NCBI GenBank assembly: GCA_025174535.1
Contig: JALBUN010000045.1
Location: 3,100,001-3,164,000, forward strand
Length of the DNA stretch: 64,000 nt
Direction of reading: 5' to 3'
Source of the DNA: Cantharellus purpuraceus
Lineage: Eukaryota > Basidiomycota > Agaricomycetes > Cantharellales > Hydnaceae
The notes below the pieces were generated by a model. It saw only the letters and a program-made list of their open reading frames with translations, did no database searches and was not told the DNA's origin. This document shows, piece by piece, positions 35,065-47,379 of the stretch (positions within the stretch are counted from its first letter, which is position 1; the number at the start of each line of letters is the position of its first letter). Position numbers and translations under genes: made by a program.

Positions 35065-35570
35065 ATGTACTTTGTTACCTCTTCTCTTTCTTCGCTCAGT
35101 AGCAGGAATGTCCCCAGTGATAGACTCAGCTCGTGGTATGTTCATATTATCAGAAAAATATACACTTTCTAACGCACTTGCTGGTCGAAGATAGCCCCAA
35201 CGATGTTGTCCACCCTCCTCTATCAACTTCGGTGGTAGCTTCCTTGCCTGCCAGTACTACATCTGATTCTTACACATTTTCGTCGTCTCTTGATACATGT
35301 ACGCGTGCTCCCAGCCTCATGTTTAGTATACTGACTGTCTCCGTTAAGCCACCAGTCAGTCAGACTGAATCCCTGCGCTCGTTGTGTCTGTCACACCGCA
35401 GTTCGTTCACCACCAAACGATCCCACATGCGAATCCCTTGTCAAGAGCGGTCATCCAGCCAATGTCTACAGAGGTTCTTCCGGCGGCGCCCTTGTCATCG
35501 CATCAGTCCCCCAGCTCTTCTTTCAATACCAAAAGCTTGCCCTCTCAACCACAACATGTTCCTGCTCTAA
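35065..35570 (+). pseudogene. membrane protein gene, broken N-terminal copy
   Basis: Corresponds to 48759-49264. A 2-bp deletion in the signal-peptide codons (GTTACCTC against GTTACACCTC) breaks the frame, and the copy is cut off after VPA, before the membrane helix. In the upstream part a 31-bp stretch between two CAGCCAC repeats is missing as well. The sequence continues with unrelated DNA to the S repeat. Confidence 0.85.
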
Positions 35571-35696
35571 AGTGTTTCATGGCACCACTCCGATCTGGCC
35601 AATGAGGAATCGATGGGTTGCTTACCAATATGAACTGAATAGAATATACACAATTCAGTTCGCAAATATTGCAACATGGAGCAATTAAATACACTC

Positions 35697-36130
35697 TTCG
35701 GCGGCGCAGTATGCTGTCAAGCCTCTTGATTGCTGGAGTGTTAGGATCACCTTCTAGCCTTTAGCGGGGTCCGAATGCTCAAAGTTCGCACGATGGACCT
35801 ACAGCGCCATACTGCGTTCTCACGAGACATATTCCAACGCTATTAGGGGCCTATATGGAACCAGCTCTGAAAACCCAGCTTTTTGATGCTCCACCATAGT
35901 CTGAACTTAATCCGACCTTTAGCCCAAAGTGGAGCAACGGTCTAGGCCTGGACCGGCAGCTTGCCAGACCGCCGAATGCAAGCCGAACGGCATGACATCC
36001 CTTTGTAAGTGCGACTTGCGATGGACAACCATGGCCAGTGTTCGTGAAGCCCTCCTGGCCACTCCTCTCAAACTCACCTCCCTGGTTGTCAGAATCTTCT
36101 GCTTTGTGCCTGAGAACCCTCATCGTTTAT
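35697..36130 (+). repeat. direct repeat S, copy 2
   Basis: Second copy of the segment at 27506-27965, same orientation. Here it lies downstream of the third membrane-gene fragment and is followed by unique sequence. Confidence 0.8.
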
Positions 36131-38149
36131 GGTAGCTTCACTTCGGCATGGAATTGAGGTTTGACATTACTTTTGAACGGAGCTTCAAAGCGGCACGTGT
36201 GGAGTAAATGTGGAACTTCACCGGAGCCTTAGCGAACACTCCACTGTAGCTTTTACTACGAAACAGTCTGAAGATCATTCAAAGAGCACTCTCCTTTACC
36301 TACCATGGATTCGCTCATATTCAGCGGGTCTGGGGAACGATCGCGGTCATCGCAGTCATATAGACCCAATAGCTACTGTGACACGAGAAAGTCCGTTATC
36401 GGAGTCGTCGATCTCGGAAGGCAACCTTAGAGAGCGGATCATCCCCAAGTCCAAGACATTATTACACGGCAAAACCTGGGATATCATGATAGCAGATATT
36501 TACAGTGTGTGCTGGCGTTTCGTCTTGGATCTAGACGACTTCGAGGAACTATTGTGTCCTAAAATATGGCATGGGTAGGTGGCTAGACGATAGCGGCTCG
36601 ACAATAGCCACCGTATACGGGTGCCAGCAATTGAACTGAGGTGAGAGCTTACATATATTCAGACCAGGGTTGACCGTTGAACCACCGTCCGAATGCAGAC
36701 TTATTAACCTTGCATCTCTCGAGACAGCTTCGTTCCACTGTCCGCCTATATCCCTCACCGACTTGGACGTAGGGAGATGCACTTGAAAATTTGCCCCGAG
36801 GTGACGGGGCGACCCGAACAATTGCAACCTTTTTCGTGTGCCGGGGTGCCGCGCTATTGTTGAGTAAGCCCCATTTGGTTCGCGTGGCTCCACAGGCAAG
36901 CGGTTCGTGAATGCCTTACTTATATAATCAATGAACGGCTACCCCCAAAGACTGTCTCAAGTGCGTGTATCTTTTGCGCACGGTCCTGCCAAGCGAATTC
37001 ACAAATTACACATGGGCGGCGTGCTTCTGAGAATTGACGGGTTGCGCTTTGATACATGTGCGGATTCAAAGGTATTGACTCGCTTTGACTGCCGGGGGGG
37101 GAGTCACTGATGACAAGCGATGGCCCTCTTGCCGTGAACCCCCCCTACGATGAAACGTAAATGATACAATATAGTCGCTTGTTTATCGTGGTGGCGGCGC
37201 CTTGCGATGCGCCATACACCCTAGTTGAGACTTTGTTGGCTGCCTTCGTGCCTGAAACGGCGTGTATGCCACCTAGTTCATACCACCAGAGACGTGGTTC
37301 TAGCCTCATTGTCATGTCCATCTTCCCACTTCACAGAGGTGCCCTTATCTGCCAACCACCACCTCGGTATTTCCCTGCATAGCGCACGGACGTAGCGTAG
37401 AAGTATAATCGCACATTAGTAAAGTGGAGAGGCTGTCGCGCCATAGTATGTAGCCCACGCCTCAAGTTCGCTCTCCGAACAAGCCATCAACAAATCATTA
37501 TTTGTGTATCGCCCACTTCTTCCGACGTCTCCCTACACGCGACTGCCCTTCCTCTGTGCCTCGCCGCGCTCACCTCCTGCCTGTCCACTCTTTGTAACTC
37601 ACTTTGAGCGCGCGAGAGAGACGCGCATGTCACGCACCCAACCACCACGGGGTTTTTACTGTGTCAATCCCTATAGGACCCGCGCGATGACCGCCCGCAA
37701 CATGGAGAAAAAGCTCTGGCAGTAGTTAAAGTTAGGGATGGCGAGACCCTGGTCTTACAGTTGCTAGGACTCGAAGGGCGTGACGCGACACCTCACGCCT
37801 ACCTGTGAGTAGGGCTGTGTTCCTGTTTGCCGGTATACCGTCCGTCTCAAACCCACCCACACCGCCCCAGATCGCACACACACGAGAAACCCTTTGCCCA
37901 ACCCCACCTTCTGGCGCATAATTCAAAACCAAACCAAACACTTGCAACGATAAAAACATCCACGCACCGCCATGCTACAGCTCCAAACACGCGTCGTCTC
38001 ACGCTTGGCCCTCCGCCACGGATCGGCAGGAACATTCAGTAGCTATAGATTGGTTATAGTGCCAAGGCTCCGACGACGCGCCGTGGTGTGCCCTTTATCC
38101 TCTCCTGCGTTCGTATCGATTCTTTTCAAACGATCGTGATTCTCACTGG
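36131..38149. other. gene-poor stretch with two weak coding signals
   Basis: A plus-strand frame at 36210-36578 reads coding-like at its end (MIADIYSVCWRFVLDLDDFEE) but has no homologue I know. At 37972 an ATG in a clean, pyrimidine-rich leader opens MLQLQTRVVSRLALRHGSAG, which looks like a mitochondrial targeting presequence. The frame stops after about 58 codons, with nothing recognisable downstream, so it may be an orphaned first exon. Confidence 0.3.
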
Positions 38150-39900
38150 AACGTAGAGTTATGATTGGTTGCCGCCCCTAGGGGCGCGTATGTATTGAAT
38201 ACGAGCACATCCCTCACCAGTGACCGATCTTTCATCATGCCATGGCTCTGGAGATCGCCACTTACTCGTTGTTCGTACGCTTCATTCCTCTTGCGCATGT
38301 GTCAAAGCTCTACTGACGGCGCCTGTCATTGGGATATAAAGAGTACGTGCCTCCCGGTAGGAACCGCCTTCCCCGGGGTGTGCATCCAGTCCATCACCAG
38401 AAGTCCCTTGGTCACATGTAATAGCGAAGACATACCTTAGTCGTGTTCGTACTCTGCGTCGTCCTCGTGTATGTATCAAAAGAATCACTGACGATGGCCA
38501 TCAGCAGACCACGGACTCGTTACTATGCCATGGGCGCAGCAGGGCCTTCGTCTTTCCTAGGCGTGTATGTGACAAAGACGCATCTAGTTCGTGTTTGTAC
38601 TCTTCGATCTCGCTGCTCCGTGCTGACAATGTCTTCACTGGAATATAGTGTTTCCACTAGACCTTTGTCACTCGAGGCGCAGCACGTCGGGGTGTTCGTC
38701 TGCCCTCGGCGCCTTGTATCAAGTCCTTCCCTGACCAAGGGGTCATGGCTGCCCAAATGCACCTTGTTCACGTTCGTGTCTTCGTCATCCCCGGGTATGC
38801 ATGAACCGTATCCAAAGAGTCGGCCTTCGTCCTCCCTCAATGCGTTAGTATCAAGCGGGGCCACGGTGTCATGGCTGCCGAGATGACTCTCGTTGCTGTC
38901 AGTAGTACTCTGTGCCTCGTTCACGAGCGTCAAAAAATGCTGACAACCGCCTTCGCCGGTATTACACAGAGTATCCACTGTGCCATTGGCTCTAAGGCCG
39001 TAACCTGTCATATCCTTTGTGTTGCCTCGACGCGTATGTATCAAGTTCATCACAAGGGTCCATCGTCAATGGTTTCATGACTGTCATGATGCGCCTTGTT
39101 CGTGTCCGTATACTTGATCATCAAAGGTTCACTGACGAGATCGTCACCAGAAATGGCCGCCACATGTTATAGCCTTCGTCCTACACTGTGGGCAGGTCCA
39201 TCACCAGAGGACCATTGCACATAGTGTTACGGCTGCCAAGACACACCTTGTCCACGTTCGTACTTTGCCTCATCCCCGCATTTGCGCCCTGAGAATTGCT
39301 GACGACGATCTTTACCAGAATACGGAGTCGCCCCTAGCATTGGCTCCGAAACTCCACCATGCATGTTAGAGCCTTCATCATCCCCCGGGATGTATGTATT
39401 AGTCCATCAGGGAACCATTGGACTTGGTATCATGGCTCCGACGACACACCTCTGGTTAGTATTCATCGTCATCCCGCGCGTGTAGCCAAATAACTGTCGT
39501 CACCAGTGTACAGACTTACCGCTGGGCCATCGACCTCGTCATGCGCCTCGCTCTTTCCGAGCGCGTATGTATCAGAGACTTACATCATCCGTGCTCCCTT
39601 CAGACATGTATCGTGAGATTACTGACCACGATCTTCACCAAGATACGGATATTCCACTGGTACATTGGCTCCACCGACTTACCCCGCCGTACACCTCGTC
39701 CTTCTCAGATGCGCATGCATCAAAGACTCACCTTGTTCGTTTCGCGCGTATATGTGAAGAATAACCAACATAATCCATTAGGCCATGAGGCTTCAAAACG
39801 TACTTCATTCGTCCCCTCTCTCCTCGTATATATCGAAATCATTACCACGACTCTGGCCAGAATAACCAGCTAACTGTCTACCATGACATCATGCTCCAAA
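38150..39900 (+). repeat. degenerate tandem repeat region
   Basis: Diverged recurrences of the blocks CCTTGTTCGTGTTCGTACTC, GCGTATGTATCAAAG, CACTGACGACGATC(T)TCACCAG and CATGGCTCC in that order, about every 100-180 bp. Examples start near 38265, 38430, 38585, 38760, 39095, 39245, 39560 and 39730. The open frame seen on the minus strand at 39053-38523 is made of this repeat (SHLGSHD and VHLGSHD) and is probably not a gene. Confidence 0.6.
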
Positions 39901-42468
39901 GACGTACCATACTACCCGTCATTATCGTGCCCAACACCCTTCCGTGCTGCTGACCAGCAGCACCTTCACTTACAATCATTGGTCCTCGCGGAATGGTCGC
40001 CATTGATGCATCACCAGCATCAGTCCCAGCCGTTCCTTCGACCTAATATTGCCCTCAGACAACCGTATCCGCACTATGTCCTCAACCAGCAACCTGCAAA
40101 ACCATAACACAGTCAGATCAGACGATGATGTTCTTGCTCCAAGGAAACACCAAGTCCCTACCTTCCCATGCGATCCTTGAGGAGCATAAAATACCATCTC
40201 TTACGGCTTCCAGAGTCATACGCAGTCTTCGCCCTATATGCATGTGTTGCAAATGAGAAACGAAGACACACTTTGCCAGAGTGCACATAAAAACGCACCG
40301 TCTTACCAATTCAGCAACCCCATGTTTGCCATCCGGCCATCGTATATTTCGTGCCTTTACCCCACAGAGCGGACTGGTTGCACGATTCCATCCCCCGAAG
40401 CCACCTCCAACCCAATTGTCCTCGAACGGGCATACGATATCTGCAAGTAGTGTTTCCTGGAAGCTGTTAGAGACTTACAATCGGAAATGCACAGTGAATC
40501 TTTGTTCCACGGACCTAACCTTTCTCTGAATGCCTTGGCTCAACAACTACACGACTTTCTGTCCCGAGTGGATTCTACAAGTCTCCAAGTGAATTGTTAT
40601 TCTATCATAATTGATGCCAGAGGCTTACATTGAGCAGGCTATCCCCAGACCGGACTCTTTCCCCACAACCGGATTTCTCCCAAGTATCTTCACTCGGAAT
40701 AGGTGCCGAGTTGACTGCTCAGAAGAAGCCTGTCATGTTGACAACGCTATCCCAAGTTTGCCGGCAGACACCCCTCAAGAAGGAGCACGAGCTCAAGACA
40801 ACAAGGACAAGAGAGTCATAGACCGTAAAGCCCGCAAAGTGTCGTCTCGAGTCTATGCCGGCTCATCACGTCAGACCGGCCACAGCAACATGACACCCGC
40901 TAAAGCACGATGACGCAGAGTTGGTGCATATACCCAGCGACACACTGCAGCAACTTTAGAGGAAGATAACAATCTCGCCTCAAAACGTGCGGTGAACGAG
41001 AGGAAGACGAGAGGCTAGGGGGGACACACTATTGGCATGGCGCTACTCTTGCACGTAACGATTCAGGAAGACATCGACCCTCATCGAGAAGATGCATTCA
41101 TGTCCTTGGGACCCTGCAATTCAAAAAATGTACGCATGTATGTGTTATCTCCACATAACCCCGAGCCGAGCGTTGGAAGCTGACCACGATGCCACGAGTG
41201 CGCAGGTTTAGCCTCTGGTGTCGGGTTATCCAAGTGCTATGCTGAAGAGACGATATGGTTCTCTCTCGTGGAGGTTACCTTATCGTCGCTGGTGCAAGGC
41301 ATGCAAGATGTGAGGTTAACGTTTCACTTGCATGTGAGCCGCTCGGTCGGTAAGGACCGTTCGTTCTACTGCGCTGTGCTAAACGCTCATTTCATAGCAT
41401 TATAATATTATTGCATCCGTTTTTCCCTGGTCCCTTGAGACATGTTTTCGTGTTTATACTTATGACACATGTCAGTTTATGTAATACTGTGGAATGGTCG
41501 CACGGCACACACTCAGCCCCAAAAGACATTTAATACATGAAGAAGAAAATGCATCTTGCACTCGTTTTGTTTTTTCCTGATGAATTGTTTTATCGTGCAG
41601 ACAGTATTAACCCGGTGCAGTAGGTACGTCACGTGCCCCAATGGAACGCGCAGTACAAGCGAAGCAAATATTATTACATTATGTTCAAGATTTTCTAGCT
41701 ATAGCCCTTCCTTCTGTCCCACACATCTCCTTCGCCCCACTTCGATATTCCAGTGGCACAGCAGAGAGTAAGGGATTCATTTATTTCCCTTACCACCCTC
41801 GCCCCACACCCGCTTCCGTATTAAATTCTGCCCATTTAGTTTTGCAGTTGAACTGGTGTTGTTTCCCTTCCCACCACACTCTTTCTTCATATAGACCTCG
41901 TATGTAGATACAGTGCCATAAGCGCCCATTTCCCCGAGCATTTACAGTAATGAATTGTTCTCTCCCTTAAATATTGTTAACAGAGCGTGCCGGCATAACC
42001 TGCTGTCTATCACAATGTTTTCTCTACTAAATCCTCTTAGCACGGGCACCCCAACATGTAACAAAAGAGACTGAAGAAATTTTATGAACACTCTTAGGTT
42101 TATGTTTTTAGTCTCATACTACATTTTCATTTGATATATGTCGATATATACGTGAAGGTAGGGTCGTGAGCACCAAGAGAGGCGCGCCAATTCCACCCAA
42201 CTAAACACCGTCTATTACCCAACTCTGCCTCGACTGTGTCGCAGCTCAGAATTTGGGTAAAGCTGGTATCCATTGACAGACCTATACGTACCGATATACT
42301 TACAGACGAGAGCAACGAGCACTACGCAAGTAGTCACTTCTCAAACACACTCCAATCCCATCCGATTAGACCCGGACCTGCAGTAGGTACAGGCAATCCT
42401 CGTTATTATCGGTTAAGCAACCAATTCAAGAAATCCGATTAATATATAATCAGCATTTTTACTTTCTT
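39901..42468. other. gene-poor stretch, possible gene fragments
   Basis: Coding-like plus-strand pieces occur at 39883-40107 (QQHLHLQSLVLAEWSPLMHH), 40460-40625 (LEAVRDLQSEMHSESLFHGP) and 40660-40830 (LSPQPDFSQVSSLGIGAELT). They are in different frames and not clearly separated by introns, so a decayed gene is possible. A further frame at 41641-41907 starts MERAVQAKQILLHYVQDF. From about 42270 the sequence resembles the 3' flank of the zinc-finger genes. Confidence 0.3.
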
Positions 42469-43834
42469 TTACTTTCTCTTCCTGCAAACTCGCGACCTGA
42501 TATGCCGAGCGAGAGCATCCTTGCGGGAAACGACCAAGGAGCACAACCAACACTGCCATACTTGGCCACTGGGATCCCCGTGAATCGACCTGACGTGACG
42601 TTTTAGGTCAGGGAGACGGCCCAAGATTTGCCCGCATTGCGAGCATGGGAACTTGCCATCCGGAGAGCCGTTGTTTTTCACGGGGCGTCGGCGGATGGAA
42701 GGCGCGCAGTAGTTACTGTCCTTCTCGTCGTCGACTTCCACATCGCTCTCGCTCCCGCCATATCCGGAGGGAAGGGTGCTCTTTATAGCCCTCGTGCGCG
42801 TTATCCGCCTTGATGGGCCTGCCTCTGGAACACCGTCTGACTTATAGGAGGCATCCGGACTCTCGCTCCTACGCGCTTCCGTCATCGCCCGAAGCCTACG
42901 AGGTCTCGACACAGGAGAGAAGAGACCCGGTTCTTGGGAAGGATCCTTCTGAACGAGGCTTGAATCTAAAGCATCGGGTTCCTCTGTGCTTTGTTGACCC
43001 GTATAGTCGTCGTGCTCCCCACCGCACTCATGTTCTGTGCTTTGTTTATCTGTGCTTTGTTGACCCGTATAGTCGTCGTGCTGGTCACCACACTCGTTCT
43101 CTGTGCTTTGTTGACTCGTATAGTCGTCGTGCTCGCTACCAGACTCGTATGAGCCAGATGAAAGTCTCCTTGTGTGTTTCAGGCTATACGAGGCCGCCTC
43201 CGAATAATCATCCATTTCAGGACTTTCAATCCTGGACATCTCCACTTCCTCCATTTGCAGCATCGGTCCTCTCAAGCCGGTCGAGTTGTTGACACCTGGC
43301 CCATTCCCGAGAACCCTTGTGGCGTGCTTCAAAACCGAAGATAAGCTATGGATATTTATTTCGGCTTAGAAAAGCTCACTTGTGGGAAGACATGTAGCGT
43401 CGAAGCACTAGTCGACGCCGAGGCAAACTGTAACGGTGGCGGTGGCGTTTGTTCAAGGACCGAGTCATCTTCGATGGACCCAATGGAATCGGTATCTGAG
43501 AAAGACGCAGGATACAAGATGCCTAGAGTGGGCCTGTCGTTTTCTGAGAAGTCGCGAGTACGTCTGATACACTGCTGCGAGCACAATTAGCAACACAATG
43601 CGTCTCAGTGGCGACAACACCTTGGCGTACCCCTGAATCCCGCATGGGATGCTTCCCATTATGATACGACCTATCTTCCGACCCCAGAGCTTTGGAAGCA
43701 CACCCCAAACTGAAAGACGTTGATCTTATTGAAGATACCCCGAAAATAAGCCCGTTGGACGGCTGTTCATTGTGCGCTGTAGTGGCTTTTGATGATCGGA
43801 TAGGGAATACGTTGAGTTGACTTTTGGAGTCCAT
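42469..43834 (-). CDS. C2H2 zinc-finger protein, paralogue F (intact)
   Basis: Three exons with phase-0 introns: 43834-43739, 43574-43380 and 43326-42469, giving about 382 residues. The start is MDSKSQLNVFPIRSSK. The first donor (GTATCT) is chosen because it keeps the frame; one further downstream would not. Residues about 145-200 contain an acidic repeat (HDDYTGQQSTE, three copies). Near 290 comes the PSGYGGSESDVEVDDEKDSN module shared with copy E. The C-terminus has a classical finger (CSQCGQILGRLPDLKRHVRS) and a second C2HC finger (CWLCSLVVSRKDALARHIRS), ending VCRKRK. Probably nuclear and DNA-binding. The promoter block resembles that of copies A and B, and an X2 gene lies upstream on the same strand. 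The first two exons belong to arm B; the finger exon lies outside it. Confidence 0.8.
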
Positions 43835-43910
43835 GAGAACCAGTCGTGAAAGAGTGTGTTGTGATTGGGTATAGTTGTTGGACTCTACCTCACGGTGGCG
43901 ATAAAGTTCA

Positions 43911-43920
43911 AATTATACAG
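43911..43920 (-). promoter_or_regulatory. TATA-like box of paralogue F
   Basis: Minus-strand CTGTATAATT about 80 bp upstream of the ATG at 43834, in a block with TCCTTATTCTCG before and ACTTTATCG after it. The position and flanks match the TATA-like box of copy A. A copy is found at 27100 in arm A. Confidence 0.4.
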
Positions 43921-44249
43921 CGAGAATAAGGACCTACTCACGGGAACGCGAGTCGCACTGCTGACACGTGCAAGAAAACAAAGAGTGAGTTTAGAGTGGC
44001 ACTGACATCGAAAGCATGCGACAGCTCAGAGGTCGTGATCAACGCGGCGTCGATCGAACAACTCTCAGGTTTGCTGTTTGGCGCCCAGAGCACAGAAAGC
44101 TATGATTGGGCGGCCACAACTTCTAATGGTACGAGATCAATTTTCATCGTTCTCATGTACTGTTGCGTTTTTCTGTGGACTCGTCCCATGCTGTACTTGG
44201 CTGGCGGCATGGCAAGGCAACTCCATGAACCTGAAAACTTCAGGAAACT

Positions 44250-45062
44250 TCAGGACAGCCTGAGCTTCGCAAGGTCTTGAATATGTTGCGATAAGTATGC
44301 AAAGGCATATATGCAGGTTCCAAGTGGAATGCAAGGATGTGGTCTCACGAAGCCATGAGCAGGATAATCGATTGGCAAGTCTACGGTTGGCCATACTCCA
44401 ACATGCGAGGTGGACACGGTAATGCACTATTTTTCATATGAACAACATTTGATTGCTGTATAAGATGGCCACGATACCTTTTCACAGTAAAACGTAGGAA
44501 ATTTGATTGACAAGTCTGCGGCTGGCCATACTCCAACATGCGAGGCGTACACGGTAATACGCTGTTTTTCATATGAACAACACTTTGTTGCTGTATAAGA
44601 TGGCCACGATACCTGTTCACAGTAAAGAGTAGGATAATTGATTGACAAGTCTGCGGCTGGCCATACTCCAACATGCGAGGCGTACACGGTCATACACTGT
44701 TTTTCATATGAACAACACTTTGTTGCTGTATAAGTTCGCCACGATACCTCTTCACAGTAAGGTGAGAAGCTTCAAGCTTCACGGATGTGGAGCCTGGTGG
44801 AATAGCAAGGCCACTGAAGTCACAATACAGTCGTCGTGATGCTTTGGTTCGGGAACACCTGAGCCATGCAAGCAGGTAGACGTAGACAACCTGTGAGAGT
44901 AGAAGAGAAGAGACGAGAGGGGAAAAAACGTGGTGGGACAATAGTTATATCAGACTTCAGACTTATGTAAGAATTATGTATATAATATATACCTGGAAGG
45001 AGGGGGTTCCTGGTGGATGGCTTCACGAAGCATTCAACTTCACATTCTTTCTCTCGCACCAT
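44250..45062 (-). CDS. X-type gene X2 (arm B), model uncertain
   Basis: Same as 26088-26765 but with three 135-bp units instead of two, and with an open frame through two of them (VGVWPAADLSINYPT, VGVWPAADLSIKFPT). The first exon starts MVREKECEVECFVKPSTRN. The last stretch again reads YAFAYLSQHIQDL. It lies upstream of paralogue F on the same strand. Exon joins remain unresolved, and one of the copies may be dead. Confidence 0.4.
44345..44749 (-). repeat. 135-bp tandem repeat, three units
   Basis: Minus-strand AGGTATCGTGG starts near 44749, 44614 and 44479, exactly 135 bp apart. Arm A has two units at the matching place. Confidence 0.9.
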
Positions 45063-45789
45063 GGCTACAAATATCAGGGGGTTATGGGCACTATGCTAGC
45101 GATTCGGCATTATTCGCGAAGGTTGAGTGTCGAGGTCTGCAAAGGATGTCTTCCAATTCCATCCAACTATTTATAACTAAATACTAGCTACGCTTCTACC
45201 GCTTTCGGGCCCTGCCCCTATTCCGTAATGTCTAGACCAAGGATGTCGCGATGTAGCATTCGTAAAATATTCCTGTCTATTGACCGACCTGTACGTGCCA
45301 ATCAGTTAGACTAGAACGACGAAACATTATGCATGTACTCACATCACAAAACAGCTGTGTTCGTGGCTCAGGAGAACGCTCCGATTCATCTGATTCACGT
45401 AGGTACGGGGGCGTAGGAGACACACAGTATCGGCGGTTACCCAACCATCCAGAAAGTCCCAACCGGTATGATCATCCATGTAAGTTATTCGCGAAGGTCG
45501 GATCGTGGACAGCAACGGATGTGCTCCAATCCCCCAGAACGAAAGGCGGGCGATGCTCCCAACGTCATCTTAGCTTGCGCCGGTCCCGTCTCAGCTAACC
45601 AGGTCGCGACACTGCTTTCGTGAGAAATTGACTTTGACCAACCTATACGTCCCAGTTGCTCAGCGACAAGAACAATAAAGCATGATGCAGGGACTCACTT
45701 CTCAAAACTACCATGCTCGTGTAAGCTCAGAAGCAGAACTGGCAGGGTGCACTTTAATTCCATCCGGTTGACGCCGACGAGGATAACCA
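45063..45789. other. 3' flank of zinc-finger gene B
   Basis: Inverted counterpart of 25361-26087, with the same intron-like blocks and no complete gene. Confidence 0.35.
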
Positions 45790-47300
45790 TCATTTTCGCC
45801 TACAAACTCGCGATCTGATATGTCGCGTGAGAGCGTCCTTGCGAGAAACGACCAAGGAGCACCGAGGGCATTGCCATTTGGGCCTCCTATCGTCCCTCTC
45901 GTGCACCGTCTCCCGGTGACGAACCAGGTCGGTGAGGCGCCCAAACGTCGTCCCGCACTGCGAGCACGTCAACGACTCATCCGTAGTCTTGACACGACGT
46001 CGGCGGATGGGCTGGCGGTACTCCTTGTCGCCATCGGCGTTGCCCTCACCCTCGCTCCCGTCATATTTGGAGGGAGGGGTGCTCGTGCCCGTCGCCCGCT
46101 TGGATGGGCCCGCCTCTGGCGCCTCGTCCGGCTTGGTGCTCCCTTCTGCCTGAACCTGCTCCTGCTCCTGCTCCGCCCCGGTCTCGTTCCCGCCACATCC
46201 GGAGGGAGGTGTCCTCGTCGGCGTCGCCTGCCCCGATGGGCCCGCCTCTAACGCCTCGTCCTGCTTGACACTCCTCCCTTCCAAATGCAGCTCCGCCCCG
46301 GTCTCTCTCCCACCATACTTGGAGGGGGGTGTGCTCATTCTTGACTTGGAAGAGCCGTCCGCAGTATGTCCTTGGCCCCCCCCGGATGGGGTTCGCTCCT
46401 CATCGCACTTGTGCGAACCAAGCGAATGCCTCAGTCGTTTCTGAGTCGAGGGGCCTGCCTCTGAGTCGTCGGCCTTTTCAGGACCCGACTCATCCTCTTC
46501 TTCCCTCCTGCGCTTGCAGGGCAAGGAGCTGGGCAATTCGTGCCCTGGGGCATCACTTGGTGGGTCCTTTAAAGGGCGAGGTTAGCTACAAACATCATTT
46601 CCGCCGGGAGGGGCTCACCTGCAAGACGCAAGAGTTGGACGGGCCCGCCGCCTCTGACTCGTGGGCCTTTTCAACATCCAACTCATCCTCATTCTCCCTC
46701 CGACGCTTGGGAGAGACGAAGCTGAGAACCGACTCTTCTTCTTCCTCCCTCCGGCGCTTGCAGGCCATGGAGCTGGACGATTTGTCCCCATGGCCGTCGC
46801 TTCGTCGGTCCTTCAGAGGACCAGGTTAGCTATAAACATCATTTCCGCCGGGAGGGGCTCACCTGTGAGACGGACGACAGCGTCCCAACCCTGGTCGACG
46901 CCGGGGTAGCATACAATGCTGGAGTTGAGGCCCTCCCAAAGACGGGGTCTTCAGGTAAGACAACAGTCTCCGCACGGTATTGAAATGAGAACAAGTCCCG
47001 TATAAGGGACTCGTCCGATCCTGGGATTCCAGGAGAAAACCTGGCATACTGTAGTAAACACGATTAACAACGCAACATCTCAAGGGCGACGCTTCGGCGT
47101 ACCTCCGATGCCCAGGTTCCTTCTTTCTCCTCGTCACTCGCTTTAGCTTCCGAGTCTACATTTTCAAGAGCACCCAAACCGCAGGAAGATGCTCTTGATA
47201 TCGACCCCGCCTCGTAAATAAGCGGGCTTAATGCGTGGGCTCCCGTAGAAGCCTGAGGGGGGAGCGTGGATGGGCCATCGTGATTCCACTGGAGAGCCAT
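45790..47300 (-). CDS. C2H2 zinc-finger protein, copy B
   Basis: Exact counterpart of copy A: exons 47300-47103, 47048-46863, 46810-46619 and 46566-45790, 450 residues, all introns in phase 0. Differences from copy A are a handful of substitutions: EALEAG for EASEAG, SGQATP for SGRATP, PPSGCGGNE for PPSKYGGNE, and GNADGD for GDADGD. Both fingers are intact. Promoter and upstream X1 are also duplicated. Both copies could be expressed. Confidence 0.85.
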
Positions 47301-47369
47301 GGGGTGAAGTGGTGAAATGAGGCCAGTTGGAGTGGGTGAGATTGTTGAACGGTACCCCACGATCAGGCC

Positions 47370-47379
47370 AAATTTATGC
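47370..47379 (-). promoter_or_regulatory. TATA-like box of zinc-finger gene B
   Basis: Counterpart of the box at 23771-23780, 70 bp upstream of the ATG at 47300, with identical flanks. Confidence 0.45.

Noticed and set aside
37080..37145. G- and C-rich runs near 37100 as a regulatory element
   Set aside because: Only short homopolymer runs, no supporting context.
38523..39053. A 176-codon minus-strand frame with repeated SHLGSHD
   Set aside because: It lies wholly in the degenerate tandem repeat and has no introns, start context or relatives; the protein repeat only mirrors the DNA repeat.
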